From Tetrapyrgos nigripes (Eukaryota > Basidiomycota > Agaricomycetes > Agaricales > Campanellaceae), in the NCBI GenBank assembly GCA_013368315.1, contig JAACJM010000118.1, positions 62,001 to 126,000 on the forward strand: DNA of 64,000 nucleotides, read 5' to 3'. The notes beneath the pieces were generated by a model. The model saw nothing but the letters and a program-made list of their open reading frames with translations. It was not told the origin of the DNA and made no database searches. Shown in pieces: positions 22,540 to 32,879 of this stretch. Numbering within the stretch: the stretch's first letter is position 1; the number at the start of each line of letters is the position of its first letter. The position numbers and the translations under genes are program-made.

Positions 22540-25200
22540 ACTACCCCATTCCACATCACTTCTCCTATAACCACTCTCTCCATCGTTCCAAAGTCAGCTA
22601 CTCATCGGCTGAACCGCCCTTCATCTCTTTTTCTTCTCATTGTCTTCGTCTTCCGTCACTGCTTCACCGAGACCACGAAGAGTAAAGGCCTCACTATGTA
22701 TATGCCTATGCTTTCCTCTCTGTCTCTATATCACAGGGTGTTTTTGAGAGTGAAAGCTCCAGATGACGTTGGCGCTATAGTGAGTACTTGGCAAAGGACG
22801 TCCACTTCGGAGGACTGGGAAGCAAACGCGCCGATTCTGATGTTGTGAAGTCGTGAAACTGAGGATGAGATGAGTGTTGGAGCGCCGGAGTTTATAATTC
22901 GCATTTGTTGGCTCTAAGTACCAGGTGAGTTTATCTTCATTCCTTTGTTTTCATTGAAGAAACACTCTTTAGAACACACCTCATTCGTTGACCTTCCCCT
23001 GCCCTCGTCATCTCTGTTACTACCGAGTGCTTATCTTCCGAATATCTCTCTAGATTCCTCCTATTGTCATCTCTGGCAGTCAGTGCGTCTGAAAGCCGAT
23101 GTCTAGACGTCTCGTCTCGATGCTAAAAAGTTGAAAGGCACGTCGAACCACTCCATCTCCAACACCCAATATCCTTGGTTCCGTCTGAAATCCCATGTTT
23201 CTGGAGGGAGTCGGGTATTGCAATATGGGAGTTGAGAAACGGGGTTCTAACGTCTCATCCCTCTTGGAAGACGTTATCTACCTCACGCACCTCTCACTAT
23301 CCTTCCTTCTGTCCCGTCCAGTGTCATTCAAACGACGATGTAGCTTCAGTTTCAAGTCTTTATCTCACCGCCCATTCACAAATGGGTTGAAGGTAGACTC
23401 GGAGTCAGCGTGAAATTTGGACTATGGAGTAGGTATAGAGAGAGGCGAGTGAAAGTAGAAGGAGAAGATGATGAGTCTCAGAGGATGAGGTCATCATTCT
23501 GAGAGTAGGTGAGTTTTTTATGCACCCAGTTTATGATAATATAGACTAATGACTGATATCGTTCCAGGTCTCATCGTCTCGACCCCTCTCAACTACGACT
23601 GCACGTCTACGCATTTCCCTCTTCCCCTCCCCTACACCGGGATCCGTCAAGTGCCATCCAAAATTGTCCATCTTTACTCTATGATACCGTCCCCATCCCC
23701 GTTTCCCCATACCGGACCCACCACCCCTTTCCATTTGCGCTCTCATCCCTTATTCCCCCTCCTCCATTACCCCCTCTCCGTCCATTACCTTCTCTGCGTC
23801 TATTACCCTGTCTCCATCCATTAACAACCGGCATACGTGTCAACGAACTACCACCGCCGCTACATTATTGGCTTAGCGCGAATTCGGAGACTTTCCTTCA
23901 TCAGCGTCTACGAGTCCTAGACGCACCAGGTTGCCGGTTTTGGAAACTGGGGCAAAGAGCCATCGCTTCGCGTGGCAATTTACGAGGCCCTTTCACCTAG
24001 TCAAACTCAGGTTATGCAGAAGAGAGGGAGAATCGGTGGAGAGTGAGAGGGAAGAAGGGCGTTAAGCTGCAGCAGACCGATTTGACACGCTAGCATGACG
24101 TCGTGGTTATTGACGTCAACAGTCCTTGGATCTGGTCCAGACTGAGTCTGGACATTCCGGTTGTCGGGAATAGTAAAGACCGGCTGTGGCAACGAAAAGG
24201 GGTGGAGTTTGAGGTTGTGGTAAAAATTTCGAGGTCAACATAAGTTAACTCGGCCTTTAAGAGGCCTCGTAACTGGATGACGAGTCTGGTCTGGTGTGCG
24301 AGGCGGAGGCGTGGATACCCAGTGTACACGTATACCTACGGTTTTCATGGGTTAATGGGTCAACGGTTGGGATGGGACAACTTCAGATTGTCAATGTAGC
24401 CGTTGTAGCTGTCTAATTTTCAGCCAGATGTGTGTTCGTCTCAGGTTGGGAAGTTGGGATATGTATTTCTGTTTACGACGTTGGTGGAACGTCACAGTGC
24501 AGATTCAGTGAGGGACTTACGGGATTGGATGGGTTTGGGATCAGGGGACAGAAGAGGAAGATCTAGAGTGAAGAATGACGGACTGGGAGAATGACAAAGA
24601 CTCGAAGCTGCGATGAGAGTGCTAGGTGAGTTTGTATGTGCTGCGATAAGTTTTAGGCACTTTGAAGCTGATCTATCGTCTTCAGTTATTGTAGACTCAA
24701 TCTCCTGCGCCACGCTCCACATCCATGTCAAGTTATCTTTACCACTCTCTCCTTCCATATCCACGTCGAATTTCCTCTCCGCCTTTCCCGACCACTTCAA
24801 TGCCATCTTACATCCAGCCCTACTAGTACCTCATACTACCATCACATGACATCGCTCAGCCTCCAACGATGTCATCCTTCGTCTTTTTCCCTTCGAGTCT
24901 TTCATGGGAACATCCGGGGGATTAGATACAGGACGGTCGGTCCCACAACTTCAAGTCGTTTTCATGAAACGTCTGGTGAAAGTATTAAAAGGGAAAAGAG
25001 CGAGGAGGGGAGAGAGAGGGGGGAGGGCTAAGACGAGAAGTAGGGGATATGTATGGGTGCGAGTGGATGGGGGAGAGGGGGGAAGTGGGGAATGGCGCAA
25101 TTGAAAGAAGGATAGCTGGATTATACAGGATTCTAGGTGAGTTCATCCGTTATGAAATGTGTTTGCATGCTATCATATGATTATTAGTATTACCGTGATC
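22540..25200. repeat. Tandem duplication, unit A (~2.3 kb plus a 326-bp insertion)
   Basis: Colinear with unit B (about 25205-27240). Matching landmarks A/B include: CTCCATCGTTCCAAAGTCAG (22580)/(25230); GAGAGAGGCGAGTGAAA (23440/25731); AATATAGACTAAT before CGTTCCAGGTCTC (23540/25850); ATGACGAGTCTGG (24277/26221); GAAGATCTAGAGT (24553/26438); AGGTGAGTTCATCCGT (25134/27191). Four AGGTGAGT- or AGGCGAGT-like donor sites are conserved at the same relative places, but no reading frame is conserved across both units. Confidence 0.7.
23951..24276. mobile_element. 326-bp insertion with an empty site in the tandem copy
   Basis: Unit A reads GGAAACTGG, then this insert, then ATGACGAGTCTGG. Unit B reads GGACACTGGATGACGAGTCTGG at 26212, without it. 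The insert starts GGCAAAGAGCCATCGCTTCG and carries TTACGAGGCCC at 23980-23990. It ends AAGAGGCCTCGTAACTGG, so the CTGG (or AACTGG) target is duplicated. There is no coding capacity. Confidence 0.8.
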
Positions 25201-25204
25201 CTTT

Positions 25205-27240
25205 TTCACATCACTTCCCTTACAACCACTCTCCATCGTCCCAAAGTCAGCTATTCATCACTTTCTCCTTCTCACTATCTTCGTCTCCATCGCTCACCTT
25301 TGACGACACGAAGTCAAAACTGAAGCTCACTGCTCGCGCTGCTGCTTTGAGTATTACGATTAACGGCTTCACTGCGCCGAGACGACGACAGCGACGACGA
25401 CGAAAAGCTTTACTTTGTATATGCCTATACTTCCCTCTCTGTCCCTGCATCATACAGCATTCTCGAGAGTAAAAGCTCCAGATGACGTTTGCGCTGTGGA
25501 CAGTATCAGGTAAAGGACGTCGACTTCGGAGGACTGGGAAGCAAACGCGCCGATCCTGACATTGTGAAGTCTTGAAGCTGAGGATGAGATGGTTGCTGAA
25601 GTTTCTAATTCGCATTTATCGACTCGGGGTACCAGGCGAGTCTATTTTCATTGAAGGATATCCTTTGTTTTCGCTGAGGGAACTGACTGAGACTCTTCAG
25701 AATGCGCTTCAGTCGTTGACTCTCCCATAGAGAGAGGCGAGTGAAATTAGAAGACACGACAAGATGATGAGGAAAGGAGGAGAGGAGGATGAAGTCGGAA
25801 ATTGAGATTCTGAGAGAAGGTGAGTTTTTTTTTTCACTCAGTCTGTGACAATATAGACTAATAATGATTGACACAGCGTCATCGTTCCAGGTCTCACAGT
25901 CCCGACCCCTCCCAACTACGACTGCCCGTTCACATGTTTTCCTCTTCCCCCTCCCTTACTCCCGGGGTCCATCAAGTATCATCCAACATCTCTGTGAAAC
26001 CACGTCCTCCCCCATGCTGAACCCAATACCCCCTCCATTCACGCTCTCATCCCTGTCCTCCACTCCCCTCTCTCCGCCTATTAACGACCGGTATAGTACG
26101 TGTAATGAACTACTACCCCCGGCCGGTACATCATTGGCTAACGAGCATTTGGAGACTTTCCATCATCAGCGTCTGCAAGTCCCAGACGCAGCAGCCTGAG
26201 GTTGTCGGTTTTGGACACTGGATGACGAGTCTGGTGTGCGAGGCGGAGTTGTGGATACCCAGTGTATACCTGAGTTTTTCATGGGTTAATGAGTCAACGG
26301 TTTGGACGGGACGGCTTCAGCTCGCAGATGCCGTCGTCAACGCAGTCGTTATAGCCATCTAATTTTCGGCGAGACGCGTGTTCGCCTCAGGATAGGAAGT
26401 CGGAACGTGTATCGTTTGAGATTATGGGACCAAGGACGAAGATCTAGAGTCAAAAATTACGGACTTGGGAGAATGACAGGAACTTGAAGCTGATGATGAG
26501 AGTATTAGGTGAGTTTGTATGTGCTGCTCGGATTTTAGGCACTTTGAAGCTGATATATCGTCTTCAGTTGTTGTTGTAGACTTAATCTCTTGCGCTACGC
26601 TCCACATCTATTATGTCAAGCCATCTTTTCCACCTCCATATCCACGTCCAATTTTCTCTCCGCCTTTTCCGATCACGTCAACACCATCTGACATCCAGCC
26701 CTACCAGTACTACTAGCACAAGACATGAGTCACTCAGCCTCCAACAACAATATCATCCTTCGTCTTTTTCCCTCCGAGTCTCTCATGGGAGCATCCGGCG
26801 GATTTAGGATACCGGATGGACGCTCCCATAAGTCGTTTTCAGGAAACGTCAGGTGAAAGCATTAAAAGGGAAAAGAGCGAGGAGCGGAGAGGGGGAAGGG
26901 CGGGGGAGAAGTAGAACGCATATCAGGGGTGAGGATTGACCCCAAGATAACGTGAGAAGGGGAAGAAATGGAGGTAAGAGGCAAGGAGGGACTGGAGGAG
27001 GGGGAGGTTACGGGATTTGAAGGTGGACTGCGACTGTCGGGAAGGTAGGCTAGGCGACGAAATGGGATCATCGAGCCCAGGAAGGGCTAAGACGAGACGT
27101 GAAACGGTGAGGGATACGTATGTGGATGAAGGAGAGGGGGGAAGTGGGGAATGGCGCAATAGAACAGGTGGATAGCTGGATTATATAGGATTCTAGGTGA
27201 GTTCATCCGTCATGAAATGTGTTTGCATGCTAACATATGA
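25205..27240. repeat. Tandem duplication, unit B (~2.0 kb)
   Basis: Second copy of the 22540-25200 unit, diverged by both substitutions and indels and lacking the 326-bp insertion. It contains AGGCGAGT/AGGTGAGT-type donor sites near 25635, 25820, 26508 and 27194, and CTTCAG or CCAG acceptors matching those of unit A. It is unannotated as a protein gene: the frames that overlap it are not shared between the units. Confidence 0.7.
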
Positions 27241-27249
27241 TTATTATCA

Positions 27250-28540
27250 TGAAGGATCACGATGTCCCTATGTCTCCTATTCTGTCTTCAATCCATCGCC
27301 TAACCCTCTACTCTCCTTCCCAGTTGGTTTTTCCAACAATGATATTCAGTATCCTCTATCCGCTCTCGCCGCTGGATAGCTTCATGTGATAATCCAGACC
27401 ACTCCAACTATTCAGGAGTCATTTTTCCCGTTTCTGTCCTCACCTATGCCTCTACTCTCTTTCACCCATCGACTACTCAACCCATTCCATTGTTTCTTCT
27501 CTTTCTCACACCGGCATGAGCTGTACACACAGTGAGTTACGTTCTTTGGTAGAATGGGGATGGGTCACTTTGTTGAGCTTAGGCTCTTGGTATGTGTTGT
27601 CTACCACGGATGCTACTGAATGCTAATGGAGGACGGCGTTGTATCTACGACAGGGATCCCACTTATGCCATTCGGGACAGATATGCAGAACATATACGAA
27701 GTACCACGTTACCCACGGGGTAATCGAATATAACAACTACTTATCACCAATATCAGTGCCCTTGAGGCTGTTTTGGATCTGAAGTAAGCAAGCAAATCTT
27801 TGAAGAGAGCGGGGATCCACGGGTTTCGTGGATTTGGAACATGCAATCTCTGCTCTACGTTGTATTCAAGCGCGGCCCTAGCTGGATGGGCATGTAAATC
27901 TATTACCAATGGGTTGATTGAGAGTGTTTGGTTGCGCTGGATGAGGTCAGAAGTCTCAGGTGAATGTGCGGCATTGGGCGGTATGCATTTTCAACTGCGT
28001 CTGCGGAAGGACGTAGTAAAGTTGGAAGGTCTGTCAAGCGACGGGGACAGCTTGTAACTACTAGTTGCATCAATGACACCAAGTCAGCATTCAGTGTGGC
28101 AACAGCCAAGGAGTAAAACCATCGTTCCAGTATTCACGTTAGCATCGTCACTGGCTAATCAGCTATTCATTTGTTTGCGTCATGACGATTCACAGCAGCC
28201 GTGGCCAAGCCGTGGCAATGGTCGAAAAATCGTATAACTATCGGCTCGGTTCATCGTCGAACTGCAGTCTGATACTCACCACTCTCTTTTCTTTTCTTTG
28301 TCGTGCTGGTGAGTCCAGCAAACCTGGGGAATCAATGTCCTTCCTCGGTGTACGGGATGCTCAAGCTATTCCTGGATTCCTTTCTAGAGGTCACAAAGGC
28401 GTATCCTCCACAATTTACTATACGACTTGGTTTATTGTCCTGATAAGCATCGAAGCTCTGAAAATCCTCCCTCTCACTAATTAATGTGCAGTTAACAACT
28501 TCTGAGCCTTTATCATCAACACATACCTTTCAATCGTTCT
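27250..28540. other. No supported gene
   Basis: No frame with recognisable domains or connected exons. A 100-codon plus-strand frame at 28182-28484 is unsupported. Confidence 0.4.
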
Positions 28541-28549
28541 ATCAATATC

Positions 28550-29147
28550 ATGTCTCGACCAGTCACCCGGAAGATGCTCCACCTCATAGTAGCAGTCGCA
28601 ATCGTCACTGTGCTGGGCGTGCATTCAGTCCCTATAGATTGGCACGATGTAAGTAACATCTTTCTTCGTCTCTTCGATTTTGTCCCAAGCTTCATAAATC
28701 ACTGCTGAACAGGTCTCACAATACCATGACCCAAGCATGGCGGTCACGAACAGTACAGCGACAGATGTGACCGTGCGTTTGCTTTCCGAAACTGAAACTC
28801 AAGACGCGGCCAATACCAGTACTACCATCTTTCAACGAGCAGGACCACGGCTCATGACGCTTGATACTAAATACCAACCCCCCGCTAACAAGAATATCTT
28901 CCTTTACCATGCAATAACAGACATAAATGTCGCTAATGCGATCGCCAAATTTTTCAAGATGGAGCCTATTGCCTGAGGGGATTTTAGTCCTGGCGCTAAT
29001 GGAGGGCAAATAGTACAAGATTCAGGAGTAGGAGGCGCGGGTTATTTCGCTAATAGTTTCTTTGCGAGCGCGCAATTTGCTTGTAATGCGAAGGGGTCCA
29101 CCAAGATTTCGAAGGTACATGCTATCAGTAAGTTGCTACATGCATAA
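28550..29147 (+). pseudogene. Small secreted protein, interrupted by in-frame TGA
   Basis: Exon 1 (28550-28648) encodes MSRPVTRKMLHLIVAVAIV followed by TVLGVHS, a convincing signal peptide. A 64-bp GT-AG intron leads to exon 2 at 28713 (VSQYHDPSMAV). The frame reaches TGA at 28974-28976 after KMEPIA, then continues open for 56 codons (GDFSPGANGGQIV ... GGAGYFANSFFASAQFACNAKG). The pair NIFLYHAITDINVANAI and GDFSPG...GYFA...AQFA vaguely resembles ADP-ribosyltransferase-like or DUF3990-like folds (YHGT ... DFG.GFY.T ... A..WA); this is a weak inference. TGA would come from CGA (IARGDF), so it may be a decayed gene. Otherwise the product is a 120-aa secreted protein. Confidence 0.5.
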
Positions 29148-29194
29148 TAGATATTGATATTGATTGGATACTCATCGGTTTGTTCTTCCCTTTG

Positions 29195-29360
29195 GCAGAA
29201 TTTATGCTCAACAAGATTTTCTTACTAATTCCTGGCTCGGAACCTGATAGAGGCTGGTACTTACTGAACAGTTGACGGTGCTCTGTGTTTAGCACTCGCC
29301 ACTCACACCCTTTCCTTTGGGCCTTGTCATTGCCACACACAGTGGTGGCCCACATCTCTT
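29195..29360. mobile_element. Short non-autonomous element, TTACGAGGCCC family (inverted)
   Basis: Contains GATTTTCTTACTAATTCC plus GGCTCGGAA (about 29213-29240) and the end block CCTTTGGGCCTTGTCATTGC followed by CACACACAGTGGTGGCCC (29314-29351). This is the reverse complement of the blocks at 19411 and 57393. A lone end of the same type (GGGGCCACTGCTTCGCAGGG then CAAATTACGAGGCCCC) lies at 29873-29908. Confidence 0.6.
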
Positions 29361-29574
29361 TCATAGTAATCCTGAGTACGGATGTATAGACTGTACGAGA
29401 ATGGGATTTCTTCTAGTGGTAGCACAATGGATGAAAAGTTCACTCCATTTTGTTTGAGCAAATGTGATACTGTATTGTAGTCGGGATAGTCCCGGTTGAC
29501 TGTTCGAATTGTCTAAGTCTCTGTCAGAGTCAGGTGACTTTGGGCAAGAAGCTCAGAAGCATTCACGCCGAAAA

Positions 29575-29692
29575 GGGACAAATATCCGCTCGGCGGAAAG
29601 GTGTACTGAAAGACAAAAATTGTACTCAAACATGGTATATCAGTACAGAAATGTCTTTCTGTACACCTTTCCGTCGAGCGGAAAGTTGTCCC
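29575..29692. mobile_element. 118-bp palindromic element (41-bp arms)
   Basis: Arms 29575-29615 and 29652-29692 are inverted repeats matching at 37 of 41 positions. Both begin or end with GGGACAA/TTGTCCC and share CCGCTCG and GGAAAGGTGTAC. The 36-bp spacer has no feature. It would fold into a long hairpin and looks like a foldback MITE. Confidence 0.65.
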
Positions 29693-30254
29693 TTCAAGGG
29701 GGGTCAGAAATTTTATTTTATTACACGATGCCTAAAAATTTTTTAACGGTCTCTGAGGCTCGACCGACCGAGCGCTCCTGCCATATATGGAAGGTGGTCA
29801 CATGACTAAGCAGCCACACGTCAGATTGCAGTCGAGTCACGACTCACTACCACCGCCTCTTGACTGGGGTAAGGGGCCACTGCTTCGCAGGGCAAATTAC
29901 GAGGCCCCTTGCTGCGAATAAGGGTGCTGTTATAGATGGAGAGAGGGGTTGAAAAAAGCGTACTCGCTGTAGTTGTGCCGTCGTTGTTGCTGCCGCAAGT
30001 TAGGGATGGCACGGTGGAGACTAGAGGATACCAATGCTCGGTCACGTCGCCGTTCGGTTCTATCTGTCTCTATCTACTACATGTGGTATATAGTTAGATG
30101 CTCATGACAAACATGTACAAACAAAGGACTCCTATCCTTACTCCCCTACTCCAACGGAAGCTCGGTTTAATCGTTTTTTAAAGTCTTTGATTTTACAACA
30201 GTCTCATTATCGCAGTACGTGGTTTTAGTAGTCTATTCTTCCATCAGCAAATTC

Positions 30255-30420
30255 ACAACGGGTATGGAAGGTATGGGACCATACCTCCCATACCGAATTA
30301 TACGTGTATGGAGCAGAGGGGGGGGTACATAAATCCTATACATGCGTATGGGACTGGTATCAGGGTATTCCATACACATCCATACCCCCATCCATACCTG
30401 ATCCATACCTGATCTATGCA
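30255..30420. repeat. Degenerate CCATACC/GGTATGG array
   Basis: Irregular copies of CCATACC occur on both strands (GGTATGGGACCATACC at about 30271, then CATACACATCCATACCCCC and TCCATACC). The two orientations make hairpins possible. A second array of the same word is at 31455-31605. Confidence 0.6.
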
Positions 30421-31454
30421 CCACTGCTGTTCCTTCGTTGTCGGCATTGCCATTGTTGTCACTGACTCAATACTAACGCGAAGGAGGGATGAAAAATATA
30501 TATTCAGCGGTAGACTACATAACATCTATGTATCAACTGAATACCTCCAAAACACCAAGCCACTGACTAACCCGCTGTCAGGCCTACCACTCACAACCTT
30601 CCTACATTCCGACATCTTATCACAATCATGCGTCTCCTGTAGACGAAAGGGTAAGGGAAGAACATGTTTCAGTAGCGAACAACACGAAAGCGAAAAAATA
30701 CGAACCTAGATACAACGATAGAACCCAAAATAACAACGTAGAGCTTGAGAGGGGACAGCATCAGTCATAATTTAGACACAGAGATGAGGATGAATGACAC
30801 ACCTCGGCTATAAAGAGATGAAATACTGCAAGTAGACATAGCAGGTCAGCTAAACATGCGGACAAATTGAGATGTGACGACTCACCATAAAGACGGACAC
30901 CAGCAGACAACCTCAATCATTCCATTCCATACTTCACTTGAGGATTAACAATTGACGAAGAGACTTGACGCAGCAGAACGTGCAGTATAGCAGACGAGAT
31001 AGAGGTGGGGAGCAAAAGAAACACTGAGTGACGATGTCGTTGAGGAAAGAAAGGATGCGAGAAACCAACGTTTTCGCGTCGATTTGATCATGAAAATTTT
31101 CAAGCTCCGATTAAAATTAGTCCCGTGACCGCGACACGTCACCTCTTGGCGCTCGCTCCACGGTCACCGACTGCGGGCACTACAAGGCGCTCCAGCGCTC
31201 ATCACGAACATCATCGGGAGGTACAACTTTGTTGATTACAGCTCAGATATTGATTTCGTGTACTTGTCCTACACTCAACTTATTGGATCACTCTCTAAGT
31301 CTTGTAGCCTCCAATGATGGCAAGTCATCGACAACTTGCCGTTACTAACGACAACGACATTCGTAGAGTCAGTCGCTGCTTGGTTGCTGTGGCAGAGCTA
31401 CTACTATGTGCTTCACAAAGGCAAGGATTTGTCAGACTGAGAATGTCCTTACCT

Positions 31455-31605
31455 TGTCCATACACCCATACTAACCCATACAGACCCATACTTCCATACG
31501 AAATGTGTATGGAACGTTTTGACGAGATTTTGGCAAAATGTGTATGAAAAGGTATGGGCCCCATACCCTCCATACCTTTCATACCTTCCATACAGTTGCG
31601 AGTTT
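31455..31605. repeat. Degenerate CCATAC array, second block
   Basis: At least ten CCATAC or GTATGG words (TCCATACACCCATACTAACC through CCATACCTTTCATACC), with a central GGTATGGGCCCCATACC palindrome at about 31552-31568. Confidence 0.6.
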
Positions 31606-32766
31606 GCTGATGTCTGCACTTCTCCTTTCTCTTTTGCTTCACGTCCATATGTCGTCTGCCTACGTCTCTGTTATATTGTTTCTTATTTCCCCCCTTCACG
31701 TTTTATCCGCTCCATTTTGATCGGCGCACTACACGCTACAGCATCAGCTCCGAAGACGAGTGCCTACCCTTTCTTCCCTTCCACCACTCGTCTTCTTACA
31801 TTCTCTCAGTCTTTTCCCATTCAATATTTGCGCTACCCACCTCCTCTCCCTTGTTTCTTGCTTGATTGCATTTTATCTGTGTTTTCTCTGACTTGCAAGA
31901 TCTTGCACGATGTTGGTGCGGTGGGGCCACACCTTGTTGGATTTTGGGTTTCCGCTGATGAGCTCGGAAGCTCGGAAATGCATTGACGCCTCCATTAACG
32001 AGTTCAATATATTAATTGTAAATACGATTGACTGCGAAAACCCCTATTTAGCTAGATATATACTGTTATGTATGAATTGGGAACCTCGTGCGCTTGCAAC
32101 GGGTTCCCTGCCTATCTGAATTTTACTTCTTGTTGCTCCGAAGTCTTTTCACTCGCCTACACCGAACGTAAAATTCAACACACCTCACGCAGCATGGATT
32201 TTTACCTGACCCAGCAAAGACCTATGAGGGCACAGTGCGGTTACGCCTGAATAGGGGTCGAGGTTTTGATCACAATGCCAGGGAAATTCAGGGGCGTCGC
32301 TGTTTCCCCGTGTTGGCCTAATACTTCCCTCGTTCCTTGACTACGCCCTATCGAAAAGCTGATAATTAGGTATGGTGGTAGTGAAAGCGGGTCGACACAT
32401 TGGCATGACGTTGTGGTTGTCCCTGCACGCCAAAAATACCAAAATATCTGTCAAGCGGATAGGTGACCGGATATGTGTACTTAAATGAGATGTATTCGGA
32501 AACTAGACATAAGTCCCAAAGAAATCACTATAACATTGAGAATATTCAAAATTGCCCATATTTCCTCCTCAGCCTTGAAAATTTTTGAGTCACCAAAATT
32601 TTTTAGTGGCCTCGACCACTCGACCGACCGACCTCCGGAGTGTGCCGGTCCGCATTCCCGGACACCCCTTGTGTCCCTTTTCGGGGTGATTGCGAATGAT
32701 GGAATCATTAATGCAGTTTTGGCCAATTTTAGAGACAACACACGAGGCAAATTTGGTCTTTGGCGT

Positions 32767-32845
32767 AGCCAATCAAGACCAGTTCACGTGCATTTGTCAT
32801 TTGATGGGCTTTCGGGCAGCCAATCAAGACTAGTTCACGTGCATT
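32767..32845 (+). promoter_or_regulatory. Duplicated CCAAT + CACGTG promoter module of the NLR gene
   Basis: A 28-bp block containing GCCAATCAAGAC and TTCACGTGCATT occurs at 32767-32794 and again at 32818-32845, 27 of 28 identical and 51 bp apart. Each copy joins a CCAAT box (Hap complex type) to a CACGTG E-box (bHLH type). The second copy ends 34 bp before the NLR start codon. Confidence 0.7.
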
Positions 32846-32879
32846 CGACACTTTACTGTACTTCTGCGCTCAGCTCACC

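Larger units (their letters stand above)
29700..32760. other. No supported gene; contains CCATAC-rich arrays
   Basis: Apart from the repeats listed separately I see no gene. The 32580-32660 stretch shares words with 29740-29790 (AAAATTTTTTA, CTCGACCGACCGA), suggesting another small repeat family. The region ends at the promoter of the NLR gene. Confidence 0.45.

Noticed and set aside
23549..26200. Pro/Ser-rich open frames in the tandem duplication
   Set aside because: Frames are not shared between the two duplicated units, so protein coding is not supported.
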